In this document: positions 29,032 through 37,817 of the stretch, piece by piece | Position numbering within the stretch: position 1 is the stretch's first letter | Layout of the letters: each line of letters opens with the position of its first letter | Source of the DNA: Acinetobacter sp. B51(2017) | GTDB lineage: Bacteria; Pseudomonadota; Gammaproteobacteria; Pseudomonadales; Moraxellaceae | Assembly: GCF_003711395.1 (NCBI RefSeq) | Contig: NZ_PJRJ01000022.1 | Coordinates: forward strand, 1 to 46,298 | DNA: 46,298 nt | Direction of reading: 5' to 3' | Program-made: the position numbers and the translations under genes | Notes under the pieces: model-generated | Databases searched by the model: none | What the model was told of the DNA's origin: nothing | The model's input: only the letters and a program-made list of their open reading frames with translations

Positions 29032-31068
29032 TTAGCGCTTAATCAGCGCACGTAAGTTTTCTAAATAATGTTGCGCTTGTAATTTAGGATCAACATTGCT
29101 GATCTTTTTCTTACGACCAAGCCAATCCAAATCATCTTGCGGTAATTCATCCAAGAAACGGCTTGGCATCATTTGTTTCATTTGGCCGCCGGCTTTACGT
29201 TGCTCGGCTAAAGTCATGGTTAAACCTTGACGGGCACGGGTAATCCCCACATACATTAAACGACGTTCTTCTTCAACCGTTTCTGCGGCAATTGAGTTTT
29301 TATGGGGCAGGATTTCTTCTTCCAGACCAATCATATATACATAAGGGAACTCAAGACCTTTGGCCGCATGCAAGGTCATCAAATTAACTTTATCGGTGTC
29401 TTGCTCTTCTTGCTGCTGTTCCAGCATATCCAACAGCACCATTTTACGAATCACGCTTTCAATGTTCTTGTCATCTACATCTTCAGCACGATTAATCAAA
29501 CTTTGAATACTGCTATATAGTACTTCAATGTTATCCAGCTTGGTTTTTTCTTGTGCCGGTGTAGCTGCTTGCTCTTTGATGTAATCGATATAACCCGCTT
29601 CATTCATCATCTGACGAATAATCGGCACGGGTTCATCATCTTCCAGCAAATTACGGGTAAAGCCATCTAAAAATTCATAAAACTCAAGCAGCTGCGATGT
29701 GGCTTTTTTCGGTAAAGATAAACTTAAACGTTGATCCCCTGCTGCTGCCAATAACGATTGATGGGTTTCTTGGGCAAATAAACCGAGTTTTTCTAAAGTC
29801 ACAGGGCCAATGGCACGTTTAGGCGTGTTAATAATACGTAAAAAGGCACTGTCATCTTCAGGGTTAATGATTAAGCGTAGATAGCTCATCACGTCTTTAA
29901 TTTCCGCGCGGGCGAAGAAAGATTGACCACCGGATAATTTATACGGAATTTGCATTTGACGCAGCTGCGTTTCTAAGACACGCGCTTGGAAGTTACCACG
30001 ATATAAAATCGCATAATCTTTCCAAGATTTGCCTTGCATCAATTTATGCGTCAGTAAATCTTTGACTACGCGTTCCGCTTCATCATCGTCATTACGGCAA
30101 GTAATCACCCGAATCGCTTCGCCATGCCCTTTATCTGACCACAGCTTTTTATCAAAAATATGCGGGTTATTTTCAATCACCGAGTTGGCTGCTTTTAAAA
30201 TACGACTGGTCGAGCGGTAATTTTGTTCAAGTTTAATGACTTTTAAATTATGAAAGTCTTCTTTAAGCTGCGCCATGTTTTCAGGCTTCGCCCCACGCCA
30301 CGCGTAAATCGATTGGTCATCATCACCTACAGCGGTGAATTGCCCCATCACGCCAACCAGTAATTTGACTAAAATATACTGCGCGGTGTTGGTATCTTGA
30401 TATTCATCCACCAATAAATAACGCACGCGATTTTGCCATTTATCGCGCACTTCAGCATTTTCTTGTAGCAAGCGTGTTGGCATGACAATCAAGTCATCAA
30501 AATCCACGGCATTATAAGCACGCAAATTACGCTCATACAGTTGGTATAAATGAGCAAACTGGACATCTTCTGGGGTTTCGCAAGTGCTGTGGGCTTGCTC
30601 AGGCGCGATCAGATCATTTTTCCAATCCGAAATTTTCTTCATGGCTTTGGCAATTAAATCTTTGCTTTCGGCACCGGATAAATTATCGCGATGCATAAGA
30701 TCCATCAAAATGCGCTTACAGTCGTCGGCATCTAAAATAGAAAAATTATTTTTCAGCGGGGTATGTTTGAGTTCTAAACGCAATAAATTGAGCCCAAAAG
30801 TATGGAAAGTCGATACCGAGAGTCCTTTGGCTTCTTCACGCGATAACAATTTGGCCACACGTTCTTTCATTTCACGCGCAGCTTTATTGGTAAAGGTCAT
30901 GGCGGTAATTTTATAGGCAGGAATACCACAGTTTTGCACCAAATGCGCAATCTTACGGGTAATTACTGAGGTTTTGCCTGAACCTGCCCCTGCAAGTACT
31001 AACAAGGGTCCTTGAGTGTATTTCATGGCTTCAAGTTGCTTGTCATTGAGTTGACTTGCGGTCGACAT
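29032..31068 (-). CDS. rep: ATP-dependent DNA helicase Rep
   Basis: A superfamily 1A 3'-5' helicase of 678 aa. It carries Walker [11 protein letters not shown] (motif I), [13 protein letters not shown] (Ia), VDEYQDTN (II), [13 protein letters not shown] (III), LEQNYRS (IV), [16 protein letters not shown] (V) and [10 protein letters not shown] (VI). The length and the [12 protein letters not shown] stretch favour Rep over UvrD. Rep removes proteins ahead of replication forks. The ATG at 31068 has AGAGGA six bases upstream; the TTG in front is not needed. Confidence 0.93.
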   Translation of the reverse strand: MSTASQLNDKQLEAMKYTQGPLLVLAGAGSGKTSVITRKIAHLVQNCGIPAYKITAMTFTNKAAREMKERVAKLLSREEAKGLSVSTFHTFGLNLLRLELKHTPLKNNFSILDADDCKRILMDLMHRDNLSGAESKDLIAKAMKKISDWKNDLIAPEQAHSTCETPEDVQFAHLYQLYERNLRAYNAVDFDDLIVMPTRLLQENAEVRDKWQNRVRYLLVDEYQDTNTAQYILVKLLVGVMGQFTAVGDDDQSIYAWRGAKPENMAQLKEDFHNLKVIKLEQNYRSTSRILKAANSVIENNPHIFDKKLWSDKGHGEAIRVITCRNDDDEAERVVKDLLTHKLMQGKSWKDYAILYRGNFQARVLETQLRQMQIPYKLSGGQSFFARAEIKDVMSYLRLIINPEDDSAFLRIINTPKRAIGPVTLEKLGLFAQETHQSLLAAAGDQRLSLSLPKKATSQLLEFYEFLDGFTRNLLEDDEPVPIIRQMMNEAGYIDYIKEQAATPAQEKTKLDNIEVLYSSIQSLINRAEDVDDKNIESVIRKMVLLDMLEQQQEEQDTDKVNLMTLHAAKGLEFPYVYMIGLEEEILPHKNSIAAETVEEERRLMYVGITRARQGLTMTLAEQRKAGGQMKQMMPSRFLDELPQDDLDWLGRKKKISNVDPKLQAQHYLENLRALIKR

Positions 31069-31154
31069 ATTCAATCCTCTTTGCGTTTAGGCGCTGATTA
31101 TAGTCAGCAAACTCATAATTGCCTAATCAAAAAAACCCAGAAATTGACATAAAA

Positions 31155-31179
31155 AAACCACCCGAAGGTGGTTTCTTTT
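31155..31179. terminator. Terminator of the OmpA-family lipoprotein gene
   Basis: AAACCACC (31155-31162), tetraloop CGAA, GGTGGTTT (31167-31174). On the minus strand seven T follow the stem, so it ends the gene at 31194; the plus side also has CTTTTT. Confidence 0.85.
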
Positions 31180-31193
31180 TAGTTTTCGGAAAC

Positions 31194-31829
31194 TTAGTTC
31201 GCTGTTTCAAAAACTGTAATTTCTACACGGCGGTTTTGTTCACGGCCAGCAGCAGTCGTGTTGTCTGCTACAGGTGAAGTTGAACCATAACCTTTTGCTG
31301 TCATACGGCTTGCAGAGATGCCTTGACCCGCAAGATAGTTTTTAACAGCGTTGGCACGGCTTTGTGATAACGGATTGTTGATTGCATCTGTACCTGTGTT
31401 ATCGGTATGACCATGGATGACAAGCGCTAATTTGTTTGATGTACCATCTTCACGCAACACACGCGCTACGTCATTTAACGCATTTTGGAATTGCGGTTGA
31501 ACCGTAGATGAGTTTGTTGCAAATGTTACAGATGGCATAACAAGGTTGATTGAACCGTCTTGGTTACGATCAACATCAATACCTGTACCTGCTAACTCTT
31601 CTTTTAAGCGTTTTTCTTTACGATCAAGAAGAAGACCTGCACCTGCGCCAACCACTGCACCAATTGCAGCTGCTTGACCCATTTTATCTTTATCTGCATT
31701 ACTTTTTGCAATCAGAGCGCCTGCGCCTGCACCAATTAATGTACCTAGTGCTGCTTTATCATATTCCATGTTTTGGCAACCTGAAAGTGCCAATGCCCCT
31801 GCTACTGCTGTAATGAATAGTGCACGCAT
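31194..31829 (-). CDS. OmpA-family lipoprotein with glycine-zipper segments
   Basis: The 211-aa product begins with a lipoprotein signal ending LALSGC (Cys18), followed by two glycine-zipper stretches (GTLIGAGAGALIA and AAIGAVVGAGAGLLLD) and a C-terminal OmpA domain (about 95-210) with the peptidoglycan-binding signature HGHTDNTGTDAINNPLSQSR and NRRVEI. It likely anchors the outer membrane to peptidoglycan, like YiaD. GGAGG is well placed before the ATG. It is a single-gene unit. Confidence 0.9.
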   Translation of the reverse strand: MRALFITAVAGALALSGCQNMEYDKAALGTLIGAGAGALIAKSNADKDKMGQAAAIGAVVGAGAGLLLDRKEKRLKEELAGTGIDVDRNQDGSINLVMPSVTFATNSSTVQPQFQNALNDVARVLREDGTSNKLALVIHGHTDNTGTDAINNPLSQSRANAVKNYLAGQGISASRMTAKGYGSTSPVADNTTAAGREQNRRVEITVFETAN

Positions 31830-32070
31830 CGCATGCCTCCTTTTTTGATGTTTTTACTCTGGGTGAATCATGTAATAAAAATCAAATTTGTAACATTGAT
31901 TTTTTGTTAATAATAAAGCTTTCACTTACATTTTGTAATATATATCACGCTTCTTAACGGTTTTTCCTCATATTTTCTTCATAGTTACTGATCAGTTATT
32001 TGCATTTTTGCCAACTGCCTTTATATTGAGCAGCATATTTTCTTCTTGGTCAGCAACAATAGGTCAGCGT

Positions 32071-32997
32071 ATGTCCACAGATCAGCCACGCGCTTCTTTA
32101 TTAAAGAAAGTCAAAAAAGCACTCACCGTGACATCCGTAATGGCCACCAATACGGTTGTACATGGCCCACCCGTACTTGGCTTAGGGCTCACCAAGCTAT
32201 TAAAAAAATCAGCAAAAATTGATGAAACCAATATTAAATTGGCCAACAGCTGGATTAACGTTAATAACCATTTGATTGAAAAAGTCCTGCCTGAATTAAA
32301 ATGGGATATACAAATCGACCCAAATTTAACCCTAAGTTTAGAGGGTCGTTACTTGATGATCTGTAACCATCAAAGTTGGGTCGATACCACAGTCAATCAA
32401 TACGTAGGTTTAAAGCGCATGCCTTTAACACGCTTTTTTACCAAATGGGAACTGATCTTTATTCCTTTTGTTGGGCAAGCCTTTAAAATTTTGGGCTTCC
32501 CGATGATGAAACGACATAGCAAAGCCCAAATTGCTAAAAATCCAGCCCTCAAAAATCGTGATATTCAAGAAGCACGTAAAGCCTGTGAGCAGCTGTTAAG
32601 TCAGCCTTTTACCCTGCTCAATTATTTAGAAGGGACGCGTTTTAGCTCAGAAAAGCATGCTGCACAAAAATCACCCTATACCCACTTACTCAAACCTAAA
32701 GCAGGTGGCCTCGCCTTAGCCTTAAAAATCTTAGGTCAAGAAATCGATGCTTTGGTGGATATGAGCATTGTTTATGACGAACATGTACCTGAATATAGTG
32801 AGTTCTGGTTAGGCGGTGTCAAGCAAATTGCGGTCAATTTACGCAAAATTGACATTCCAGCTTGGGTACTTGAAGGTGATTACGAAACCGACCGTGAATA
32901 TCGCGTGCGCTTTCATAAATGGATTCAACAGATTTGGACTGAAAAAGACCAACTGATTGGACAAATGAAACAACAGTTGCGTGAACAGCACAATTAA
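32071..32997 (+). CDS. LPLAT-family acyltransferase (PlsC/YihG-like)
   Basis: The 308-aa protein belongs to the lysophospholipid acyltransferase superfamily. The catalytic HX4D motif is NHQSWVD (His100, Asp105), and the glycerol-phosphate site EGTRFS is also present. It resembles E. coli YihG/YihG-like acyltransferases, which act on lysophosphatidic acid at the inner membrane. The frame is open back to 32008, but AGG at 32061 supports the ATG at 32071. It precedes the unknown membrane protein by 9 bp, so the two are probably cotranscribed. Confidence 0.85.
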   Translation: MSTDQPRASLLKKVKKALTVTSVMATNTVVHGPPVLGLGLTKLLKKSAKIDETNIKLANSWINVNNHLIEKVLPELKWDIQIDPNLTLSLEGRYLMICNHQSWVDTTVNQYVGLKRMPLTRFFTKWELIFIPFVGQAFKILGFPMMKRHSKAQIAKNPALKNRDIQEARKACEQLLSQPFTLLNYLEGTRFSSEKHAAQKSPYTHLLKPKAGGLALALKILGQEIDALVDMSIVYDEHVPEYSEFWLGGVKQIAVNLRKIDIPAWVLEGDYETDREYRVRFHKWIQQIWTEKDQLIGQMKQQLREQHN

Positions 32998-33006
32998 AGG
33001 AATACG

Positions 33007-34062
33007 ATGAAACCACCGCAGCACAAAGTCTTAAAGTCGTCTTTTCACTTTGTTCAGCATGGCTCATGGGGCTGGAAGGTCGCGCTGATCTATGACTTTT
33101 TTATGTTGGGGCTGATCACCTTTAACTTATTTTGTTTAAGTGCCAATGCCTTTTTAATGAGTGATTATGCCGATTGGCTGTTTAACTTTATTCAATTACC
33201 GCAAGTGCTTAACTTTTACGAAGCCAGCTTGCATCCTTGGGTGAAAACCACCGAAGGTTGGTTTACCTCATTTTTAGTGTTTGAACTTGCGGTACGTTGG
33301 TTGATTGCCATCGCCTTTAAGCATCATCAACGTTGGTGGTTTTTCCCCTTTATTCATTGGTATGAAATTATTTCGATTTTGCCAATGTTCCGTTTTTTAC
33401 GTTTAGGGCGTGCTTTTGCGATTGCCTATAACTTACATAGTCATGGTTATACCGTCATTCCACAAAAATGGTACGCACGCGGTAATTTTTACTATCGTTT
33501 ATTAATGGAAGAGCTGACCAGTCGTATTGTCCTGACCATTATTGGTGCGATTAAACACGAATTGCAAACCAGCACCATGCATAAAAAATATATTGAAGAT
33601 CTCGTCAATCATCATCGCGAGTTATTGGCCACAGCATTGGCTGATGTCTTGCAAGAATCTTTAGGCAAAGAATTACAAGCCCAGCGCCATGATATTGCTA
33701 AAAATGTGGGTTTAGTGGTCAATAAAGCCATTGAAGATACCCCAGAACTGTCGCAAATGCTGCGCCTAATTCCATTGGTTGGCGGACGTATTGAACAGCA
33801 AATTCAAAGTATTGGACAACGTTTAGGGGAAAATATTAGCCAAGGCTTGCTTGAGCCCTTTACCCATACAGAACAGGCACGCGATAATGCCACCTATAAA
33901 CTGATTGCAGAAAAAATCAGTCAGGTTGCCATTGAAAACAACCCAGAAATTGACCGTTTGGTTGAATCTGCCGTGTTTGAAAGTTTGGATGCTTTACGTG
34001 AACAAGTAAAGACCAAACAATGGCAACACATGCTTGCCGAAAAACAAGCAGACAAAGAATAA
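33007..34062 (+). CDS. Conserved membrane protein of unknown function
   Basis: This 351-aa protein has three hydrophobic regions in its first half (about residues 23-50, 85-105 and 112-140) and a long, soluble, helix-rich second half (from about 180). The region FELAVRWLIAIAF...WYEIISILPMFRFLRLGRAFAI recalls the S3-S4 part of voltage-sensor/ion-channel proteins, but no pore motif is seen. I do not recognise a family with known function. AGGA is close to the ATG, and the acyltransferase lies directly upstream. A hairpin TGCTAGA/TCTAGCA (34089-34119) follows. Confidence 0.6.
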   Translation: MKPPQHKVLKSSFHFVQHGSWGWKVALIYDFFMLGLITFNLFCLSANAFLMSDYADWLFNFIQLPQVLNFYEASLHPWVKTTEGWFTSFLVFELAVRWLIAIAFKHHQRWWFFPFIHWYEIISILPMFRFLRLGRAFAIAYNLHSHGYTVIPQKWYARGNFYYRLLMEELTSRIVLTIIGAIKHELQTSTMHKKYIEDLVNHHRELLATALADVLQESLGKELQAQRHDIAKNVGLVVNKAIEDTPELSQMLRLIPLVGGRIEQQIQSIGQRLGENISQGLLEPFTHTEQARDNATYKLIAEKISQVAIENNPEIDRLVESAVFESLDALREQVKTKQWQHMLAEKQADKE

Positions 34063-34186
34063 GCAAGTATGAAAATATTTGGCCAAGATGCTAGAGAAAT
34101 CGTGCAAATTGTTCTAGCATTTGCTCTATTTTATAACATTAGTTCGGCATAAATAATAAGTCGTGAACAAGTCTTAAGGAACAGGT

Positions 34187-34909
34187 ATGGCTGATATCCG
34201 GATTACCGGCAGAATGGTTAATTTTACCCGATTAACCCTGGATACAAATGATCATGATGCTATCCGTGAACAACTGACGCAAATGCTACAGGGGACCTCT
34301 TCACAAGGTACATTGGTCATTCTTGATTCGACTGTAGAACAAGAACTCATTGGTCTGATTCAACTCTTAATCAGCTTAGATTTACAACCGATGGCAGTGG
34401 TCGATGGCCTACTGGGTGAAGCAGCCCGTCTAATTCAGTTCCCAGTATTACCTGTAGATCGCCCCCTACAACGCATTAAAGCAACCAAAGAACAAGTAGT
34501 TAAAGCTGAGCCAGAGAATCACGAAACAGCCGACACGACTGAACAACCCGCAGCATCTGCAACTCGCATCAGCCATGCAACCTCATACCATGATGAAATG
34601 CTGCGTACAGGACAATGCTTAGTGCAAGATCACGGCGATATTATTCTAAGCGCAGGGGTTAACAGTGGTGCTGAAGTCATCGCTTCAGGAAATATACATA
34701 TCTATGGCAGCGTTCGTGGTAGAGTAATTGCAGGCGCAGGCGGAAATCATGCGGCGCGCATCTTCTGCCATTCCTTAGAAGCAGAGTTGGTGTCTATTGC
34801 AGGAACCTATTGTGTCGCGGATGATATTCCGGCAGATATGACAAAAAAACCTGTACATATTTACTTAAATGATAGTCAAGAGCTTGTATTTCAAGCACTT
34901 GAGTTTTAA
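34187..34909 (+). CDS. minC: Septum site-determining protein MinC
   Basis: MinC blocks FtsZ assembly away from mid-cell. The 240-aa protein has the N-terminal FtsZ-inhibiting domain (about 1-105), a linker, and the C-terminal right-handed beta-helix that binds MinD, with [40 protein letters not shown] and [10 protein letters not shown]. Length is normal. AAGGAACAGGT precedes the ATG. It begins the minCDE operon. Confidence 0.95.
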   Translation: MADIRITGRMVNFTRLTLDTNDHDAIREQLTQMLQGTSSQGTLVILDSTVEQELIGLIQLLISLDLQPMAVVDGLLGEAARLIQFPVLPVDRPLQRIKATKEQVVKAEPENHETADTTEQPAASATRISHATSYHDEMLRTGQCLVQDHGDIILSAGVNSGAEVIASGNIHIYGSVRGRVIAGAGGNHAARIFCHSLEAELVSIAGTYCVADDIPADMTKKPVHIYLNDSQELVFQALEF

Positions 34910-34977
34910 CGTATAAATAATCACCAAAATACCCTACATGAACATCGGGTATTTGAACCATAACAGGAGTGGATTCG

Positions 34978-35790
34978 GTGGCGAAAATTGTTGTCGTAAC
35001 ATCAGGCAAAGGTGGCGTAGGTAAAACTACAACGAGTGCATCGTTTGCAACAGGTTTAGCCCTACGTGGCCACAAAACTGTTGTGATCGATTTTGACGTA
35101 GGCTTACGTAACCTAGATCTTATTATGGGGTGTGAGCGCCGCGTGGTGTACGATTTTGTTAACGTATTAAACAACGAAGCACGCTTACAACAAGCGCTGA
35201 TTCGTGATAAAGATATTGAAAACTTATATATTTTACCTGCTTCACAAACCCGTGATAAAGATGCCTTAACCGACGAAGGCGTGGCACGCGTGATGGATGA
35301 GCTATCACAAGAGTTTGATTACATTATTTGTGACTCACCCGCAGGGATCGAGCGTGGGGCGATTTTAGCCATGTATCATGCCGATGAAGCGATCATTGTT
35401 ACCAACCCTGAAATCTCTTCAGTACGTGACTCAGATCGTATTATTGGTATGCTCGATAGCAAAACTAAAAAAGTAGAAAGCAACGAAGGTCGCATTCGTA
35501 AGCATTTATGTATTACACGTTTCAACCCTGAACGTGCCGAAAAACAAGAAATGTTAACCATTGACGATATCTCAAAAGATATCTTAAAAGTGCCAACCTT
35601 AGGTGTAATCCCTGAATGTAAGAGTATCTTACAAGCGTCAAACGAAGGTAAACCGGCGATTTTATATACCGACACCCCTGCAGGCCAAGCTTATGATGAC
35701 TTAGTCGCACGTTTCTTAGGTGAAGATCGTCCTTACCGTCATTTAGAAGTCAAACAAAAAGGCTGGTTAGCACGATTATTTGGAGCTTAA
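34978..35790 (+). CDS. minD: Septum site-determining protein MinD (ATPase)
   Basis: MinD is the membrane-associated ATPase of the Min oscillator. The 270-aa product has the deviant Walker A KGGVGKTTTS (signature Lys11 and Lys16), DFDVGLRNLDLIMG, the Walker B DSPAGIE and the C-terminal amphipathic membrane helix KGWLARLFGA. I start at GTG 34978 because AGGAG (34965-34969) lies 8 bp before it. The stop is one base before the minE ATG. Confidence 0.97.
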   Translation: MAKIVVVTSGKGGVGKTTTSASFATGLALRGHKTVVIDFDVGLRNLDLIMGCERRVVYDFVNVLNNEARLQQALIRDKDIENLYILPASQTRDKDALTDEGVARVMDELSQEFDYIICDSPAGIERGAILAMYHADEAIIVTNPEISSVRDSDRIIGMLDSKTKKVESNEGRIRKHLCITRFNPERAEKQEMLTIDDISKDILKVPTLGVIPECKSILQASNEGKPAILYTDTPAGQAYDDLVARFLGEDRPYRHLEVKQKGWLARLFGA

Positions 35791-35791
35791 G

Positions 35792-36064
35792 ATGGCAGGA
35801 TTTTGGAGTAAACTTTTTAGCGGCGAGGACAAACCCTCTAGCGCACAAACCGCAAAAGATCGATTAAAAGTCATTGTGGCCTCAGAAAAGGGATTAAGCA
35901 AACGCTTAACCCCTGAAAAAATTGAGCAAATGAAAAAAGAAATCATGCAAGTGGTCAGCCGCTACGTGCGTGGTGTGGATGAACAGCATATTCAAATGGC
36001 AGTACGTTCTGAAGCAAATTTAGAAATGCTAGAAATGAATATCAATTTGCCTGAAGAGCGATAA
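35792..36064 (+). CDS. minE: Cell division topological specificity factor MinE
   Basis: MinE displaces MinC from MinD, stimulates the MinD ATPase and drives pole-to-pole oscillation. The 90-aa protein has the N-terminal membrane-targeting start MAGFWSKLF, the contact helix region with AKDRLKVIVASEK, and a C-terminal dimer domain ending EMLEMNINLPEE. GGAG sits 6 bp ahead of ATG 35792, inside the minD end. The tandem hairpin array begins 33 bp after its stop, so the array could be at the 3' end of the minCDE message. Confidence 0.95.
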   Translation: MAGFWSKLFSGEDKPSSAQTAKDRLKVIVASEKGLSKRLTPEKIEQMKKEIMQVVSRYVRGVDEQHIQMAVRSEANLEMLEMNINLPEER

Positions 36065-36096
36065 TCTGAATTCTGATTAGTCAAGCAAATTGAATC

Positions 36097-36420
36097 AAGG
36101 CAAAATATGAGGCTGGATCAGTAAGGCAACGCCTTACCCAGCCGCAAGACGAGAAGCTGTGCTTCGAGTAGCTGGATCAACAAAGTATAGGCTTTGTCCA
36201 GCCGCAAGACGAGAAGCTGTGCTTCGAGTAGCTGGATCAACAAAGTATAGGCTTTGTCCAGCCGCAAGACGAGAAGCTGTGCTTCGAGTAGCTGGATCAA
36301 CAAAGTATAGGCTTTGTCCAGCCGCAAGACGAGAAGCTGTGCTTCGAGTAGCTGGATCAACAAAGTATAGGCTTTGTCCAGCCGCAAGACTTGTAACCTG
36401 CGGACTCATATTTTTGCCTT
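36097..36420. repeat. Tandem array of 59/60-bp double-hairpin units, closed by an inverted repeat
   Basis: Between minE and the PA4642-family gene lie four full units and one partial unit. The first is 36112-36170 (59 bp), three identical 60-bp units start at 36171, 36231 and 36291, and the partial unit is 36351-36390. Each unit has a hairpin GCTGGA-TCAA-CAAAG-loop-CTTTG-TCCAGC and a second one GAAGC-TGT-GCTTC. The first unit keeps the first hairpin with different bases (GTAAGGC-AAC-GCCTTAC). The array ends with CCGCA...TGCGG (36382-36403). Outside it, AAGGCAAAATATGAG (36097-36111) and CTCATATTTTTGCCTT (36405-36420) are inverted copies with one bulged base. Open frames through it on both strands are a result of the 60-bp (20-codon) period. 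Confidence 0.85.
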
Positions 36421-36453
36421 TTTAATTTTTGACAATAAGCCAAGGAGATTGCG

Positions 36454-36741
36454 ATGGCATTATCTCAACCAGCAACGTTTAACGAAGAATGGTCAGATGA
36501 ACGTGTATTTGCCTATTTAACTCAGCTGCCTCCTGCAGGAGTAAATGCAGATTTTCACGTGCTTTATCACGCATACAAACATATGCGTCCAAGCGATTAT
36601 GAACGTTTATTGACTCAGTTTGTTGCAGATGGTCGTGATATTAATGCCACCAACCCTGAAGGTCAGCGTATTCATGATGTGATTGCTAAATTCCCACGTC
36701 ATAGCAGTGAATTTTTAAACGTACTGGCAAAGTTTGCTTAA
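36454..36741 (+). CDS. PA4642-family protein
   Basis: This 95-aa protein matches the small PA4642 family of gammaproteobacteria: WSDERVFAYLTQLPPAGVNADFH, HAYKHMRPSDYERLL, then FVADGRDINATNPEGQ. The segments follow the Pseudomonas pattern (LTKAYRGLRxDDFERFLxFF-EAGYDLDAxDAQG) as I recall it. Function is unknown. AAGGAGATT is a strong ribosome site before the ATG. It stands between the hairpin array and a bidirectional terminator. Confidence 0.8.
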   Translation: MALSQPATFNEEWSDERVFAYLTQLPPAGVNADFHVLYHAYKHMRPSDYERLLTQFVADGRDINATNPEGQRIHDVIAKFPRHSSEFLNVLAKFA

Positions 36742-36745
36742 CCCT

Positions 36746-36774
36746 AAAAGCCTGCAACAGCAGGCTTTTTTTAT
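36746..36774. terminator. Bidirectional terminator between the PA4642-family and AEC genes
   Basis: AAAAGCCTG (36746-36754) pairs with CAGGCTTTT (36761-36769), loop CAACAG, followed by T. It lies directly at the end of the convergent AEC transporter gene. Confidence 0.85.
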
Positions 36775-37676
36775 ATCTTAAAAAAATACATCAGCAGTGG
36801 AAAACTCAACACAAATAAAACAGTCTGCAAGCTAATTACCCCTGCCATTAACTGATGATTGCCTTTTAAATAGCGGGTTAAAATATAAGCAGCCGAAGCC
36901 GTAGGCAATGCAAAGAAAGTCAGCACGATTAAACTTTCTAAAGTGGGTAAAGCCAACACTTGCGTCACACCATAAGCCAGCAAAGGCACCACCAGCAAAC
37001 GCCCTAAACTATTTAAACTTAAACGCCAAATATCCAATTTTAATGCTTGAAACTGTAAAGCTGCACCTACAGCAAGCAAGCCCAATGGCAAACTCACACT
37101 AGCCAACAAGCTGATCAAATCATGTAGACCTGTCGCTAAATCTAAGCCTGTCAAGTTAAATAAAAGTCCCACTATACAGCCAATGATTAACGGATTTTTC
37201 ACAATAGCCAATAGGGTGTTTTGAATAGAATGATTTTGCTGCGCAAACGCCAATAAAGAAATAATATTGACTGTGGGAATTGCAATGGCGATCATCATGG
37301 CAAATATTTTCAGGCCATAAGCACCAAATAAGCTACTCACTAAAGCTAAGCCCATATAGGTGTTAAAACGAATATGACTTTGTACATAAACACCAAATTG
37401 TGCAGGCTTAATATGAAAATAAAATTTTGCTAACCATAAAGCGCAGCTCACCAGCAAAATTGTCATGAGCATCGCCCCAATGACCCACACTAAATTGGTT
37501 AACTCTAAACTGACAAACGCTAAGTTTTTAAACAGCAGTATAGGAAATAGAATAAAGTAATTAAGTCGTTCTGCCCCACGCCAAAACTCTTCAGACAAAA
37601 AATGAAAATGCTTAAATGCATAACCTAAAGCAATCAGACTAATTAATGGTACTAAAGCCATAATAATAACAAGCAT
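36771..37676 (-). CDS. AEC-family transporter (auxin efflux carrier type)
   Basis: The 301-aa protein is a ten-segment inner-membrane carrier of the AEC family (YfdV/MdcF-like). Features are the start LVPLISLIALGYAFK, the NYFILFPILLFKNLA segment, a central charged-poor turn, NPLIIGCIVGLLFNLTG, LPLGLLAVGAAL and TASAAYILTRYLKGN near the end. Members export small organic acids; the substrate here is not evident. It is a single gene that ends at the shared terminator. Confidence 0.87.
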   Translation of the reverse strand: MLVIIMALVPLISLIALGYAFKHFHFLSEEFWRGAERLNYFILFPILLFKNLAFVSLELTNLVWVIGAMLMTILLVSCALWLAKFYFHIKPAQFGVYVQSHIRFNTYMGLALVSSLFGAYGLKIFAMMIAIAIPTVNIISLLAFAQQNHSIQNTLLAIVKNPLIIGCIVGLLFNLTGLDLATGLHDLISLLASVSLPLGLLAVGAALQFQALKLDIWRLSLNSLGRLLVVPLLAYGVTQVLALPTLESLIVLTFFALPTASAAYILTRYLKGNHQLMAGVISLQTVLFVLSFPLLMYFFKI

Positions 37677-37751
37677 ATTGTAAGTATCTTGAGGGGTTAT
37701 TACCTACTATAAACCTGACTAGAATTTAAACAGCTATTTTTTTGCTTTCAG

Positions 37752-37810
37752 CAGGCATAAAAAAAGCCTGCGCTTGGCAGGCATAAAAAAAGCCTGCGCT
37801 TGGCAGGCTG
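37752..37810 (-). terminator. Exactly duplicated terminator behind ftsK
   Basis: A 26-bp unit occurs twice without change (37752-37777 and 37778-37803). On the minus strand each copy reads GCCTG-CCAAGCG-CAGGC followed by seven T, a complete Rho-independent terminator, so ftsK ends with two in tandem. The second copy arose by a recent exact duplication. Confidence 0.85.
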
Positions 37811-37817
37811 TTTTGAC

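Noticed and set aside
36097..36420. CRISPR array
   Set aside because: The whole 60-bp unit is repeated, including what would be the spacer, and no cas genes are near.
36118..36425. Open frames on both strands through the tandem array, predicting proteins of repeated 20-residue blocks
   Set aside because: The 60-bp period is a multiple of three, so any frame without a stop in one unit stays open through all. Frames are open on both strands, none has a ribosome site, and the hairpin structure explains the sequence better.
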